Shown here in pieces: positions 48,161 to 56,975 of a stretch of DNA of 64,000 nt (positions are counted from its first letter, which is position 1; each line of letters starts with the position of its first letter). The position numbers and the translations under genes are program-made. The stretch is taken from NCBI RefSeq assembly GCF_013377085.1, contig NZ_JACAAX010000008.1, positions 62,001 through 126,000 of the forward strand, given 5' to 3'. The DNA comes from Rhodoplanes sp. Lineage in GTDB: Bacteria; Pseudomonadota; Alphaproteobacteria; Rhizobiales; Xanthobacteraceae. The notes under the pieces were generated by a model. It saw only the letters and a program-made list of their open reading frames with translations, had not been told where the DNA came from and searched no databases.

Positions 48161-48450
48161 GCGCCGTGCTCGATCTCGTGACCATCGTGGCCGTCTCGGC
48201 CGGGGTGTTCTTCTTCCTCGCCGGCACGGTCGGTCTGCTCCGCTTCCCCGACACGCTGACGCGGCTGCACGCGCTCACCAAGGCCGACAATCTCGGGCTC
48301 GGCCTCGTGGCGCTCGGGCTGCTGCCGCAGGCGGGGAGCCTCCAGAACGGCCTCAAGCTGGTTTGCGTCTGGCTCTTGGTCCTGCTGGCGGGCGCCACGG
48401 TCTCCCAGCTCGTCGCGCAGGCTGCGCGTCGCGAGGGATCGTCGTCATGA
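48157..48450 (+). CDS. mrpG: Cation/proton antiporter subunit G (MrpG/MnhG)
   Basis: 97 residues with three helices. FLAGTVGLLRFPDTLTRLHA followed by TKADNLGLGL is the MrpG signature (R-x-P-D-x-x-x-R-x-H). Third gene of the operon, coupled on both sides by four-base overlaps. Confidence 0.94.
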   Translation: MSAVLDLVTIVAVSAGVFFFLAGTVGLLRFPDTLTRLHALTKADNLGLGLVALGLLPQAGSLQNGLKLVCVWLLVLLAGATVSQLVAQAARREGSSS

Positions 48451-49394
48451 CCATCGTCCCGGCGCTCGACCTCTTCGTCGCAGGCGTCGTCCTGATCGTC
48501 GCCGTGTGGACGGTCGTCGCCCGCGACAGCTCGTCCGCCGTGGTCGGCTTCGTCGCCTACGGCCTGCTTCTCGCGCTGGTGTGGGTGCGTCTCGGCGCGC
48601 CCGACGTGGCCTTGACCGAGGCGGCGATCGGCAGCGGCCTCACCGGCGCCCTGCTGATCGGCGCCGCGGCTCGCCTGCGCGCCGGCGAGTCCTCGACGTC
48701 CGCGGAGCACCTCGGCGGCGTCGGCCGGACGCTGGTCGCGGCGCTGGCGACGATCGTCGCGGCGGCGATCGCGGTCGCCCTGCTGTCGCTGCCCGATCCG
48801 GCTCCGTCGCTGGCGCCCGAGGCGGCCGCGAATGCCGGGGCCACCGGTCTCGGCAATCCGATCACCAACGTCCTGATGGCGTTCCGGGCCATGGACACGA
48901 TGCTCGAGAAGTTCGTGCTCGTCATCGCCCTCGTCGGCGTGTGGTCGCTCGCGCCGGATGGCGCGTGGGGCGGGCGCCCACGCTCCTATCACCGGGCCGA
49001 CCCGGAGGGGGCCCTCGTGTTCCTGGCGCGGGTCCTGCCGCCGCTGGGCGTCGTCCTCGGCATCTACGTGCTCTGGGTCAGCGCCGATCATCCGGGTGGC
49101 GCCTTTCAGGGCGCCACGATCCTGGCGGCGATGTGGCTGGTGGTCCTGATGGCAGGGCTCGGCGATGTGCCGGAGGTCGGCCGGCAGCAGTTGCGGCTGA
49201 TGCTGGTCGCCGGGCCCGTCGTCTTCCTGATCGTCGGGCTCGGCGGTCTCCTGCTGGGCGGCGCGTTCCTGTCCTATCCGCAGGACTGGGCCAAGCCGGT
49301 GATCCTGGCGATCGAGTTCGCCATGATCCTGACCGTCGCGGCGACGCTCGCACTTTTGGTCGCGGGACCGCCCGAGAGGAGCGCCGAGCCGTGA
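48447..49394 (+). CDS. Fused MrpA-C-terminal/DUF4040-like plus MrpB-like antiporter subunit
   Basis: 315 residues. The first part (FVAYGLLLALVWVRLGAPDVALTEAAIGSG, in pieces) is the DUF4040/MrpA-C-terminal domain, with the conserved APDVALTEA helix equivalent to part of NuoJ. The second part (LPPLGVVLGIYVLWVSADHPGGAFQGATILAA, in pieces) is MnhB with the HPGGAFQ loop. So the membrane-bound-hydrogenase-like order (DUF4040 then MrpB) is present as one protein. No NuoL-like MrpA is seen anywhere in the operon. Coupled by ATGA and GTGA overlaps. Confidence 0.87.
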   Translation: MTIVPALDLFVAGVVLIVAVWTVVARDSSSAVVGFVAYGLLLALVWVRLGAPDVALTEAAIGSGLTGALLIGAAARLRAGESSTSAEHLGGVGRTLVAALATIVAAAIAVALLSLPDPAPSLAPEAAANAGATGLGNPITNVLMAFRAMDTMLEKFVLVIALVGVWSLAPDGAWGGRPRSYHRADPEGALVFLARVLPPLGVVLGIYVLWVSADHPGGAFQGATILAAMWLVVLMAGLGDVPEVGRQQLRLMLVAGPVVFLIVGLGGLLLGGAFLSYPQDWAKPVILAIEFAMILTVAATLALLVAGPPERSAEP

Positions 49395-49732
49395 GCGAGA
49401 CGATCGTCTTCGGCCTGTGCGCCGCCGTCGTCGCCGGTCTCGGCCTCTACGGCGCGATCGTGAACCCGCAGCCGCTCCGCAAGATCCTGGCCTTCAACCT
49501 GCTCGGCAGCGGAGTGTTCCTGTTCTTCGGCGTCGTCGCCCGCAGGGGCGCGGCGGCCGGATTTCCGGGCGACCCGATACCACAGGCGCTGGTCATCACC
49601 GGGGTCGTCGTGGCGTTCTCGGCGACGGCATTGGCCCTGGCGCTGCTGCTTCGCTACTTCGACGCGACCGGCTCGGCCTCGCTGCGCGACGGCGCCGCGA
49701 GCAACGCCGGCCCAGAATCCACGGACGCGTGA
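49391..49732 (+). CDS. mrpC: Cation/proton antiporter subunit C (MrpC/MnhC, NuoK-like)
   Basis: 113 residues with three helices. GLYGAIVNPQPLRKILAFNLLGSGVFLFF and DPIPQALVITGVVVAFSATALALALL (in pieces) are NuoK/MrpC patterns (P-Q-A-L-V-I-T-x-I-V). GTG 49391 overlaps the previous stop. Its TGA overlaps the mrpD ATG. Confidence 0.92.
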   Translation: MSETIVFGLCAAVVAGLGLYGAIVNPQPLRKILAFNLLGSGVFLFFGVVARRGAAAGFPGDPIPQALVITGVVVAFSATALALALLLRYFDATGSASLRDGAASNAGPESTDA

Positions 49733-51540
49733 TGTCCGGTCCGGTCGCGGTCCTGGAGTCGGCGGGGTCGAGCGGGGCCCTGCTGGTGCTGTCGATCGTG
49801 GTCCCGGTGGCCGCCGCGCTCGTCGCGTTCGTCGCCGGCGGCCGGCGCACCGCATGGATCGCGCTTGCCGCACTGCCCGTCGGCCTCGCCGTCGCGGTCG
49901 CGATCGCGGCCAAGGTTCCACAGACGGGCGGCGCGCTGGTCTATCTGCTCGGCGGCTGGGCGCCGCCGCTCGGGGTCGCGCTGCGGGCGGACGGCCTGTC
50001 GGCCGTCATGCTCGTCGTCACGGCATGCGTCGTCGCCGCGATCGGCGTCTATGCGCGGGCGGACTTCCGCGTCGCCGCGGGCGCGGCCGAGGAGCGCGCA
50101 CCCTTCACGTTCTGGATCCTGTTGCTGGGCGTGTGGGGCGGCCTGAACACGGTCTTCCTGGCCGGTGATCTGTTCACGCTCTACGTGGCGCTGGAGATCC
50201 TCACCTTCGCGGCGGTGCCGCTGGTCTGCCTCGACGGTCGCGCCGAGACCCTGCAGGCGGCGCTGCGCTATCTGCTGTTCGCGCTCCTCGGCTCGGTGCT
50301 CTATCTGGCGGGAACGACGCTTCTCTACGGTGCCTACGGCACGCTCGACGTCGTCCTGCTGTCGCGCCTCGTGACGGCGGAACCGGCCGTGCTGGTCGCC
50401 GGCTCGCTGATGACGGTCGGGCTTCTCGCCAAGACCGCGCTGGTGCCGCTGCATCTCTGGCTGCCGCCTGCCCATGCCGGCGCACCGCCTGCCGGGAGTG
50501 CGCTGCTCTCGGCCCTGGTCGTGAAAGGCTCCTTCTTCATCGTGGTCCGGCTCTGGTTCGACGTGATGCCGGGACTGCAGAGCGTCGCGGCGACGCAGAT
50601 GTTGTCCGCGCTGGGAGCGACGGCGATCCTGCTCGGCAGTGTCGTCGCGCTGCGCCAGGAGCGGCTCAAGCTGCTGATCGCCTATTCGACGCTGGCGCAG
50701 ATCGGATATCTCTTCCTGATGTTCGCGCTCGCCTATGACGCCGGCGCGGCGTCGATGCTGAAGGGCGACGCGCTGGCGGGCGGCATGCTGCAGGCGATGT
50801 CGCATGCGGCCGCCAAGGCCGCCATGTTCATGGCCGCCGGGTCGATCTATACGGCGCTGGGGCACGATCGCATCGCGGCACTCGCCGGCGCCGGCCGGCG
50901 CGTGCCGGGCGCCGTCGCCGCCTTCGCGCTCGGCGGATTGGCGCTGGTCGGGCTACCACCGAGCGGGGCCTATCTGGCAAAGGAGCTGCTGTTGCGGTCG
51001 GCGGCCGACACAGGGCAATGGTGGTGGGCCGTCGTGATCCAGGCGGGCGGCGCCTTCACGTGCGCCTACCTTCTGCTGGTGCTCGCCCGTGTCCTCGGAC
51101 CGGTGAACCGTACCGCGACGGCGGACGAAACGACGGACGAAACGGCGACGAAGCGCGGTCGCGTCGGCTGGTCTCAGCAGGCGGCGGCGCTGGCGCTCGC
51201 GGCCTGCTCGCTGGCGCTGGGGCTGGTCGACTGGAGCGCATGGCTTCCGGTTCCGCCCGGCACCCGCCTGTCGTCGTCCCTCGTCGACACGATCGCGGCC
51301 GCGGTCTGGCCGGTTCTGGCCGGCGGGGTGCTCGCCGTTCTGCTCGGGCGTTGGACACCACCGCCTCGCGGCCGGCTGCAGCAGGCCGCTGCCGCGCTCG
51401 GACCGCTGCGCCGGGCCGGTGTCGCGCTGGGCGCGGGATTCTGTCGGGCCGATGCGTTCCTGCGGCAGTGGCCCGTGGCGGGATTGTCGCTGCTCGCCTT
51501 GGCGATCGTGTTCGGCGCGGCCTTGTCGGCACGATATTGA
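49732..51540 (+). CDS. mrpD: Cation/proton antiporter subunit D (MrpD/NuoN-like)
   Basis: 602 residues with about 14 helices. Proton-channel motifs of the complex I antiporter family: TLYVALEILTFAAVPLVCL (Glu in TM5), LLAKTALVPLHLWLPPAHAGAPP (Lys in TM7, broken-helix HxWLPPAH), YSTLAQIGYLFL, and MSHAAAKAAMFMAAG. It is the only large ion-pumping subunit in this operon. The C-terminus extends about 100 residues beyond a typical MrpD with two extra hydrophobic stretches. Confidence 0.92.
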   Translation: MSGPVAVLESAGSSGALLVLSIVVPVAAALVAFVAGGRRTAWIALAALPVGLAVAVAIAAKVPQTGGALVYLLGGWAPPLGVALRADGLSAVMLVVTACVVAAIGVYARADFRVAAGAAEERAPFTFWILLLGVWGGLNTVFLAGDLFTLYVALEILTFAAVPLVCLDGRAETLQAALRYLLFALLGSVLYLAGTTLLYGAYGTLDVVLLSRLVTAEPAVLVAGSLMTVGLLAKTALVPLHLWLPPAHAGAPPAGSALLSALVVKGSFFIVVRLWFDVMPGLQSVAATQMLSALGATAILLGSVVALRQERLKLLIAYSTLAQIGYLFLMFALAYDAGAASMLKGDALAGGMLQAMSHAAAKAAMFMAAGSIYTALGHDRIAALAGAGRRVPGAVAAFALGGLALVGLPPSGAYLAKELLLRSAADTGQWWWAVVIQAGGAFTCAYLLLVLARVLGPVNRTATADETTDETATKRGRVGWSQQAAALALAACSLALGLVDWSAWLPVPPGTRLSSSLVDTIAAAVWPVLAGGVLAVLLGRWTPPPRGRLQQAAAALGPLRRAGVALGAGFCRADAFLRQWPVAGLSLLALAIVFGAALSARY

Positions 51541-51577
51541 GGCCCGGCCCGCGCCGTCCGATGCGGCCGGGCGCCCG

Positions 51578-52579
51578 TCAGCTCGACAGTCCGGAGACCC
51601 GGACCATCTCCTTCCACAGCGGCCGCTCGCGGACGACTTTCGCGGACAGGGTCTCGGGATCGGAGGACAGGCAGCGGGCGCCCGCCGTCTCGAAGCGGCG
51701 CTGGACGGCCGGATCGGCGGCGATCTCGCGCTGGGCCGCGGCGAGCGCGTCGACGATCGCCCGCGGCGTGCCGGCCGGCGCCACGAAGGCCGCCCAGGAG
51801 GTCGCCTCGAGGTTCGGAACACCGGCCTCGGCCATGGTGGGAACGTTCGGCAGGGTCGGCCAGCGCTGCGCCGAGGTGACGGCGAGCGGGCGGATCTGCC
51901 CGCTCTCGATATAGGCCATGTAGGAGGCGAGATTGTCGACCGAATAGGTCACGTCGCCGGACAGCATCGCCGGGATCGTCTGCGCCGCACCGCGGAACGG
52001 CACGTGCACCGCGTCGATCCCGGTGCGCGCCGCCAGCAGCGCCGCGCACAGATGCGTCGAGGTGCCGACGCCCGAGCTGCCGTAGCTGATGCCGCGGCGC
52101 GGCTTCGCCCAGGCGACGAACTCACCGACCGTCGCCGCCGGCACGTGGTTCGGCACGGCGAAGACGTTGGGCAAGTCCCAGGTCAGCGAGATCGGGGCAA
52201 AATCGCGGTCCGGATCGTAGGGCAGCCGCTCGTAGAGGAACTGGTTGATCGAGAAATGCCCGACCGTCGCCGAGGCGAGCGTGTAGCCGTCGGCCGGGCT
52301 GCCGACCAGCGCCGCGATGCCGATATTGCCGGCCGCGCCGGGCTTGTTCTCGATCACGAAGGGCTGGCCGAAGCGGCTTTCGAGCCGTTCGGCCAAGATG
52401 CGGGTGAGGAGATCGACCGAGCCGCCGGCCGGATACGGGACGATCAGGCGCACCGGACGATCGGGCCACACGGCGGGACCGCCGGCGCGCACCACTGCCG
52501 CGACGAGCCCGGCCGCACCGAGCCCCAGGCAGCCCACGGCGAAGGCGCGCCGCGTGATCCGTGGCTGCTGGGATCCCAT
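51578..52579 (-). CDS. Bug/TctC family periplasmic solute-binding protein
   Basis: 333 residues. Twin-arginine-type signal (RITRRAFAVGCLGLGAAGLVAAV). The Bug fold is clear: WPDRPVRLIVPYPAGGSVDLLTRILAE, PFVIENKPGAAGNIG, VGHFSINQFLYERLPYDPDRDF in pieces, YGSSGVGTSTHL, VPFRGAAQTIPAMLSGDV. Binds small organic acids for tripartite tricarboxylate-type uptake or sensing; the TctAB membrane parts are absent here, as is common for Bug proteins. GGAG with a spacer of about six bases precedes ATG 52579. Convergent with mrpD. Confidence 0.93.
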   Translation of the reverse strand: MGSQQPRITRRAFAVGCLGLGAAGLVAAVVRAGGPAVWPDRPVRLIVPYPAGGSVDLLTRILAERLESRFGQPFVIENKPGAAGNIGIAALVGSPADGYTLASATVGHFSINQFLYERLPYDPDRDFAPISLTWDLPNVFAVPNHVPAATVGEFVAWAKPRRGISYGSSGVGTSTHLCAALLAARTGIDAVHVPFRGAAQTIPAMLSGDVTYSVDNLASYMAYIESGQIRPLAVTSAQRWPTLPNVPTMAEAGVPNLEATSWAAFVAPAGTPRAIVDALAAAQREIAADPAVQRRFETAGARCLSSDPETLSAKVVRERPLWKEMVRVSGLSS

Positions 52580-52756
52580 GTCGATCTCCGATGTCTCAGG
52601 GCGAGCAAGGCCGGCGAGCCGGACCTTCCCGCCGCCGCGCCTGCGTATCATGCGCCGTCGCGCTTGTCCTAGCCCGGAGCGCAAGGCCGCCCCCCGCCGG
52701 CTAGGCCGATTGCCGATCGGTCCGGGATCCAGGCCGCCGATCCGTGCGGCAGCGAC

Positions 52757-53257
52757 CTACTCCGCCTTCTGGAACGTCACGATGCTGCGTTGCATGCCTT
52801 TGTCGGCCCAGTTGGGCATGATGCGCCAGGGGGTGAGCACCTGGAGCCGCCCGTTCTCGATCTTGTAGGTACGCGACTGCTCGGTGCCGACCCACTCGGG
52901 ATTCCAGGCGACCTCGACATTGGTGATCCACTTGTCGCCTTCGAGCCGGTAGCGTCCCGTATAGGCCACCATGGTGGTGAGCAGCGCGGCGCGCTCCTCG
53001 GCCGTCTTGGCCGGCATGCGCCCTTCGCCCGTCAGCATGAAGAACACCCGGCCATCCGGGGTGAACAGGGAATATCCGGTCGGATGGTCTCCCATCACCG
53101 GGCCTCGCTGGCCGGTCGCCTGCACCTCGACCTCGTATCCGACGAGCTTCCACAGTCCGACGACGCTCGCCGTATCTTCAGCCCAGCTCGGCCGGACGGC
53201 TCCGGCCGTCACCAGCACGGCCGCCAACGATGCGATGAGAACGAAGCGCTTTTGCAC
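52757..53257 (-). CDS. Secreted lipocalin-like domain protein
   Basis: 166 residues. Signal peptide QKRFVLIASLAAVLVTAGAVRPSWAED. The body has GLWKLVGYEVEVQATGQ, HPTGYSLFTPDGRVFFMLTGEGR, YTGRYRLEGDKWITNVEVAWNPEWVG and QVLTPWRIMP, which is the Lipocalin_5-type beta-barrel pattern (WkL.sye....G......G.Gyl.yt.dGr). Periplasmic; ligand unknown. GTG 53257 has GGGAGG with a five-base spacer, so the start is good. Confidence 0.85.
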   Translation of the reverse strand: MQKRFVLIASLAAVLVTAGAVRPSWAEDTASVVGLWKLVGYEVEVQATGQRGPVMGDHPTGYSLFTPDGRVFFMLTGEGRMPAKTAEERAALLTTMVAYTGRYRLEGDKWITNVEVAWNPEWVGTEQSRTYKIENGRLQVLTPWRIMPNWADKGMQRSIVTFQKAE

Positions 53258-53688
53258 GACAGCCTCCCAGGGTGGTGGTTTCGGCCGGCGTAACGCGGGG
53301 TGGAGGAGTCGCCGGCTTCGCCGTCTCGGCCCGGCACGCCGCGATGGGCCGACGGGTGTCGGCGGGACGGCCAGGATGGGCCAGCATACTGCCGGCCGGT
53401 TGCGTCCCGGCATCACAATCCACGGACGTACTCTAACCGGGAGACCTCGCGCCGGCGGCCGGCGAGGCGGACATGGTCGGTCCAGTCCAGCATCCAGCCG
53501 ACCTGCAGCCCTTTCACCTCCCGCCCCTGCCCCATCGTTTTCACATGGCATGCCGGCGCGGGGGTGCGTTCCGGGGGGCCGGCCGGGTTGCTATGACGGT
53601 TGCTCCGATCGGCACCGCCCCCGAAATTCCCACCGCGGTGCCGGCTCCACGACTTTTCGGACTCCGCTCGTCCAGGGAGAGGCGCATC

Positions 53689-54672
53689 ATGAGCAGCAAG
53701 GCACGTGTGGTCAGGTATGCGAAGACGGGTGCGCCCGAGGTGCTCGTGCTGGAAACCGTCGATCTCGCCGACCCCGGCCCGGGCGAGGTCCAGATCCGCC
53801 AGCGCGCGGTCGGCCTCAACTACCAGGACTGCTACTTCCGGTCCGGCTTCTACCCGGCGCCGCTGCCGGGTGCGGTCGGCACCGAGGCGGCCGGCCTGGT
53901 CGAGAAGGTCGGCGCCGGGGTGACCGGGTTCAAGCCGGGCGACCGCGTGGTCTATGCGGGTGGTGCGTCCGGCTCCTATGCGGATCTCCGCAATATGCCG
54001 GTCGAGCGCGTGGTCGCGATCCCCAACGGCATCGCCGAGGAGGACGCCGCGGCGCTGCTGATGAAGGGAATGACGGCCGAGTACCTGCTGACCCGCTGCT
54101 ACCCGGTGAAGAAGGGCGAGCTCGTGCTGTTCTACGCCGCCTCCGGCGGCGTCGGCCTGATCGCCGGCCAGTGGGGCCATCATCTCGGCGCCCGCATGAT
54201 CGGCGTCGCCTCCGGGGCCGAGAAGTGCAAGAAGGCGAAGGAGAACGGCTACGAGTTCGTGATCGACCGCTCGCGCGAGGACATTTTGGCGCGGGTGAAG
54301 GAGATCACCGGCGGCGCCGGCGTGCCGGTGGTCTACGACTCGATCGGCAAGGCGACCTTCGACACCTCGATCGCGGCGTTGGCGCCGCGCGGCTATTTCG
54401 TGTCGTTCGGCACCACCACGGGGGCGCCGCCGCCGGTCGAGGCCGGGCTCCTGCAGAAGAAGGGCTCGCTCTACTTCACCCGCCCGACGCTGGCCACCTA
54501 TTGCGGCACGCGGGAGGAGATTCTGACATCGGCCAAGAAGCTGTTCGACCTCTTCCTCGCCGGCAAGATCAAGTCGAACATCGGCAAGCGCTACGTGATG
54601 AGCGACGCGGTGAGCGCCCACCGCGACCTCGAAGCCGGCAAGACCATCGGGGCGTCGCTGCTGCTGCCCTGA
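53689..54672 (+). CDS. NADPH:quinone oxidoreductase (zinc-independent MDR/QOR family)
   Basis: 327 residues. MDR reductase: N-terminal GAPEVLVLETVDLADPGPGEV, VGLNYQDCYFRSGFYP, LPGAVGTEAAGLVEKVGAGV, the nucleotide-binding YAASGGVGLIAGQWGHHLGA (AxxGGVG) and PVVYDSIGKATFDTSIAAL. The structural-zinc Cys cluster is absent, as in QOR. It reduces quinones with NADPH in the cytoplasm. ATG 53689 follows CAGGGAGAGGCGC. Confidence 0.93.
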   Translation: MSSKARVVRYAKTGAPEVLVLETVDLADPGPGEVQIRQRAVGLNYQDCYFRSGFYPAPLPGAVGTEAAGLVEKVGAGVTGFKPGDRVVYAGGASGSYADLRNMPVERVVAIPNGIAEEDAAALLMKGMTAEYLLTRCYPVKKGELVLFYAASGGVGLIAGQWGHHLGARMIGVASGAEKCKKAKENGYEFVIDRSREDILARVKEITGGAGVPVVYDSIGKATFDTSIAALAPRGYFVSFGTTTGAPPPVEAGLLQKKGSLYFTRPTLATYCGTREEILTSAKKLFDLFLAGKIKSNIGKRYVMSDAVSAHRDLEAGKTIGASLLLP

Positions 54673-54814
54673 CCGGCCCCCGGCGCGAAGCTCCCGGACG
54701 GCCCTCCCGGCCGCGCCGCCGCCTTTGTCGACAGGGCGGCGGTTCCGGATGGTACGATGCGTCGGCGCCGCCTTGCGGCGCGCCACGCCCTTCCATCACG
54801 CGACGAGGACTTCC

Positions 54815-55423
54815 ATGCATGTTCGAGAGCCGATTCTCCACCCGGTGAAGACCTCCGACCTGCGGCCGACCCAGATCACGGTCGGCATGCACGAGGTCCG
54901 TGCCAAGCGCGAGAGCTGGCAGGCCCAGAAGGACAAGAGCGAGTTCCTCGGCCGCCACATGGTGCCGGTGATCCTCGGGCCGAAGCAGCGACCCTACGTG
55001 ATCGACCACCACCACATGGCCCGCGCCCTCCACGACGAAGGCCAGCGCCAGATCCTCGTCTCGGTCATCATGGACCTGCACATGCTCGAGAGCGACGCCT
55101 TCTGGGTGTTTCTCGACCACCACGGCTGGTGCCATCCCTATGACGCGAAGGGCGTCCGCCGCGGCTTCGACGACATCCCCTCCCGGGTCTCGGAGCTGGT
55201 CGACGATCCCTATCGCAGCCTCGCCGGCGAGTTGCGCAAGGCCGGCGGTTTCGCCAAGGATGCGACGCCGTTCAGCGAGTTCCTGTGGGCCGACTTCCTG
55301 CGCCGCCGGATCAAACGCCGCGTGGTCGACCGCGATTTCGACAAGGCGTTGAGCACCGCCATGACGCTCGCCAAGTCGACCGACGCGCGCTTCCTGCCGG
55401 GATGGTGCGGCCCGAGCGCCTGA
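54815..55423 (+). CDS. ParB-like nuclease-domain protein (ParBc_2 type)
   Basis: 202 residues. TSDLRPTQITVGMHEVRAKRESW, LGRHMVPVILGPKQRPYVIDHHHMARAL and SDAFWVFLDHHGWCHPYD are the pattern of the chromosomal ParB-like family PF08857. The actual activity of that family is not established. No helix-turn-helix partition domain is present, so this is not a plasmid ParB. The ATG at 54815 opens the conserved part. Confidence 0.82.
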   Translation: MHVREPILHPVKTSDLRPTQITVGMHEVRAKRESWQAQKDKSEFLGRHMVPVILGPKQRPYVIDHHHMARALHDEGQRQILVSVIMDLHMLESDAFWVFLDHHGWCHPYDAKGVRRGFDDIPSRVSELVDDPYRSLAGELRKAGGFAKDATPFSEFLWADFLRRRIKRRVVDRDFDKALSTAMTLAKSTDARFLPGWCGPSA

Positions 55424-55569
55424 CCACGTGCGCCCGCCCGCATGATACCATCGACCTCGGGCCCACCTCGACCCTCGGGCCACTCGACACGAAGCCAGCG
55501 GCCCGGGCGAGGCCAGTCCGGCCACACCCTTGCCAAGCTCGCCCGCGAACCGCGGCGCGGAGGATTTCC

Positions 55570-56952
55570 ATGGAGCAGGAGCAGCTTCGGAAGGCGGCGA
55601 TCGGCGCGGCCGTGATCGCGGCGCTGGCGGCGGTCGCAACCGGCCGCCTCCCCCGCTGGCTGCGGATCGTCGTGGTCTTCGCGCTCGTCATCCTGGCCGG
55701 CTGCAGCGGCCTTTACGTCTACCGCCATTTCACCACGCCCAAGACCCTGACGCTGGCGACCGGCTCCGCCGACGGCGACATGCCCCGGTTCATGAGTGCC
55801 ATCGCGGCCCGCATGGCGGCGAACGGCACGCCGGTGCGACTCAAGGTCGTGGACAAGGGCAACGTGCTCGAGGCCATGAAGGCGTTCTCGGCCGGCGAGG
55901 TCGACCTGACGGTCGGACGCGGCGATGTCGGCGACCTCTCCGAGGCGCGGTCCGTGGTCGCGATCACCAACAATGTCGTGCTGATCGTCACGCCGCCGGG
56001 CAGCCCGGTGAAGGAGGTCGAGGACCTCAAGGGCAAGACCGTGGGTGTGGTCGGCGGCGTCGTCAACCACCAGCTCGTCGAGGTGCTGAAGAAGGAATAC
56101 GAGCTCGATCGGCTGAAGGTGACGTTCAAGGATCTGCCGCTGCCCGACATCGCGACGGCGTTCACGGGCAAGCATGTCGCCGCCCTGCTGGTCGTCATGC
56201 CCATCACCGAGAGGTATCTGTCGTTGCTGCGGAGCATCATCCCGAACAGCAAGCAGAAGCCCGGCCTGATCGCGATCGAGGCGGCCGGCGCCATCGCCGA
56301 GGTGGCGCGCGCCTACGAGAGCTGGGACCTGCCGAAGGGCACGCTGCGCGGCTCGCCGCCGATCCCCGACGACGACCTGACGACGCTGCGGGTGCCGTTC
56401 TATCTGCTCGCCAAGAGGAAGCTCGACGACGACACCGTGGCGACGCTCGCCAAGGCCATCATGGAGACGCGGCGCGAGCTGATCGGCGAGTTCCCGATTC
56501 TCGCGCAGATCAGCGCGCCGAGCACCGACAAGGACGCCTTCGTCCCCATCCATCCCGGCGCCGCCGCCTATTTCGACGGCGACACCAAGACGTTCTTCGA
56601 CAAGTACGGCGACCAGATCTTCTACGGCTCGATGCTGCTCGGCTCGCTCACCTCGCTGTTCGCGGCGGCCTGGAAGTTCATGGCCAAGGAGGCCTCGCCG
56701 GCCGAGCGATCGCTGGCGCGGCTGTGCGCCCTCTCCGATCGCATCGACGAGGCCGCCGACGAGGCGACGCTGACCGATCTGGAGCGGCAGATCGACGGCA
56801 TCTTGCGAAGCGAGCTGGACAAGATCGCGGCCCGCGACCCCGATGCGGCGGAGCCGTCCGCCCTCACCCTCGCGACCTATCGGCTGGAGCGGCTGATCGC
56901 GCTCCGGCGGGCGCGGCTGCGCGGCGAGCCACAGCCGCCGGCGGCGGCCTGA
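55570..56952 (+). CDS. Membrane-anchored TAXI-family (TRAP/NMT1-like) solute receptor
   Basis: 460 residues. TM anchor near the start (LRIVVVFALVILAGCSGLYVYRHF), then a TAXI periplasmic binding domain: LTLATGSADGDMPRFMSAIAAR, DKGNVLEAMKAFSAGEVDLTVG in pieces, VGVVGGVVNHQLVEVL. A second TM lies near 360-380 (GSMLLGSLTSLFAAAWKFM), with a cytoplasmic helical tail rich in charged residues. No TRAP permease is next to it; a K+ channel gene follows 23 bp downstream. A sensory rather than transport role is plausible. GGAGG with a six-base spacer precedes ATG 55570. Confidence 0.85.
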   Translation: MEQEQLRKAAIGAAVIAALAAVATGRLPRWLRIVVVFALVILAGCSGLYVYRHFTTPKTLTLATGSADGDMPRFMSAIAARMAANGTPVRLKVVDKGNVLEAMKAFSAGEVDLTVGRGDVGDLSEARSVVAITNNVVLIVTPPGSPVKEVEDLKGKTVGVVGGVVNHQLVEVLKKEYELDRLKVTFKDLPLPDIATAFTGKHVAALLVVMPITERYLSLLRSIIPNSKQKPGLIAIEAAGAIAEVARAYESWDLPKGTLRGSPPIPDDDLTTLRVPFYLLAKRKLDDDTVATLAKAIMETRRELIGEFPILAQISAPSTDKDAFVPIHPGAAAYFDGDTKTFFDKYGDQIFYGSMLLGSLTSLFAAAWKFMAKEASPAERSLARLCALSDRIDEAADEATLTDLERQIDGILRSELDKIAARDPDAAEPSALTLATYRLERLIALRRARLRGEPQPPAAA

Positions 56953-56975
56953 GCACGACAGACCTGGAGAACGAC

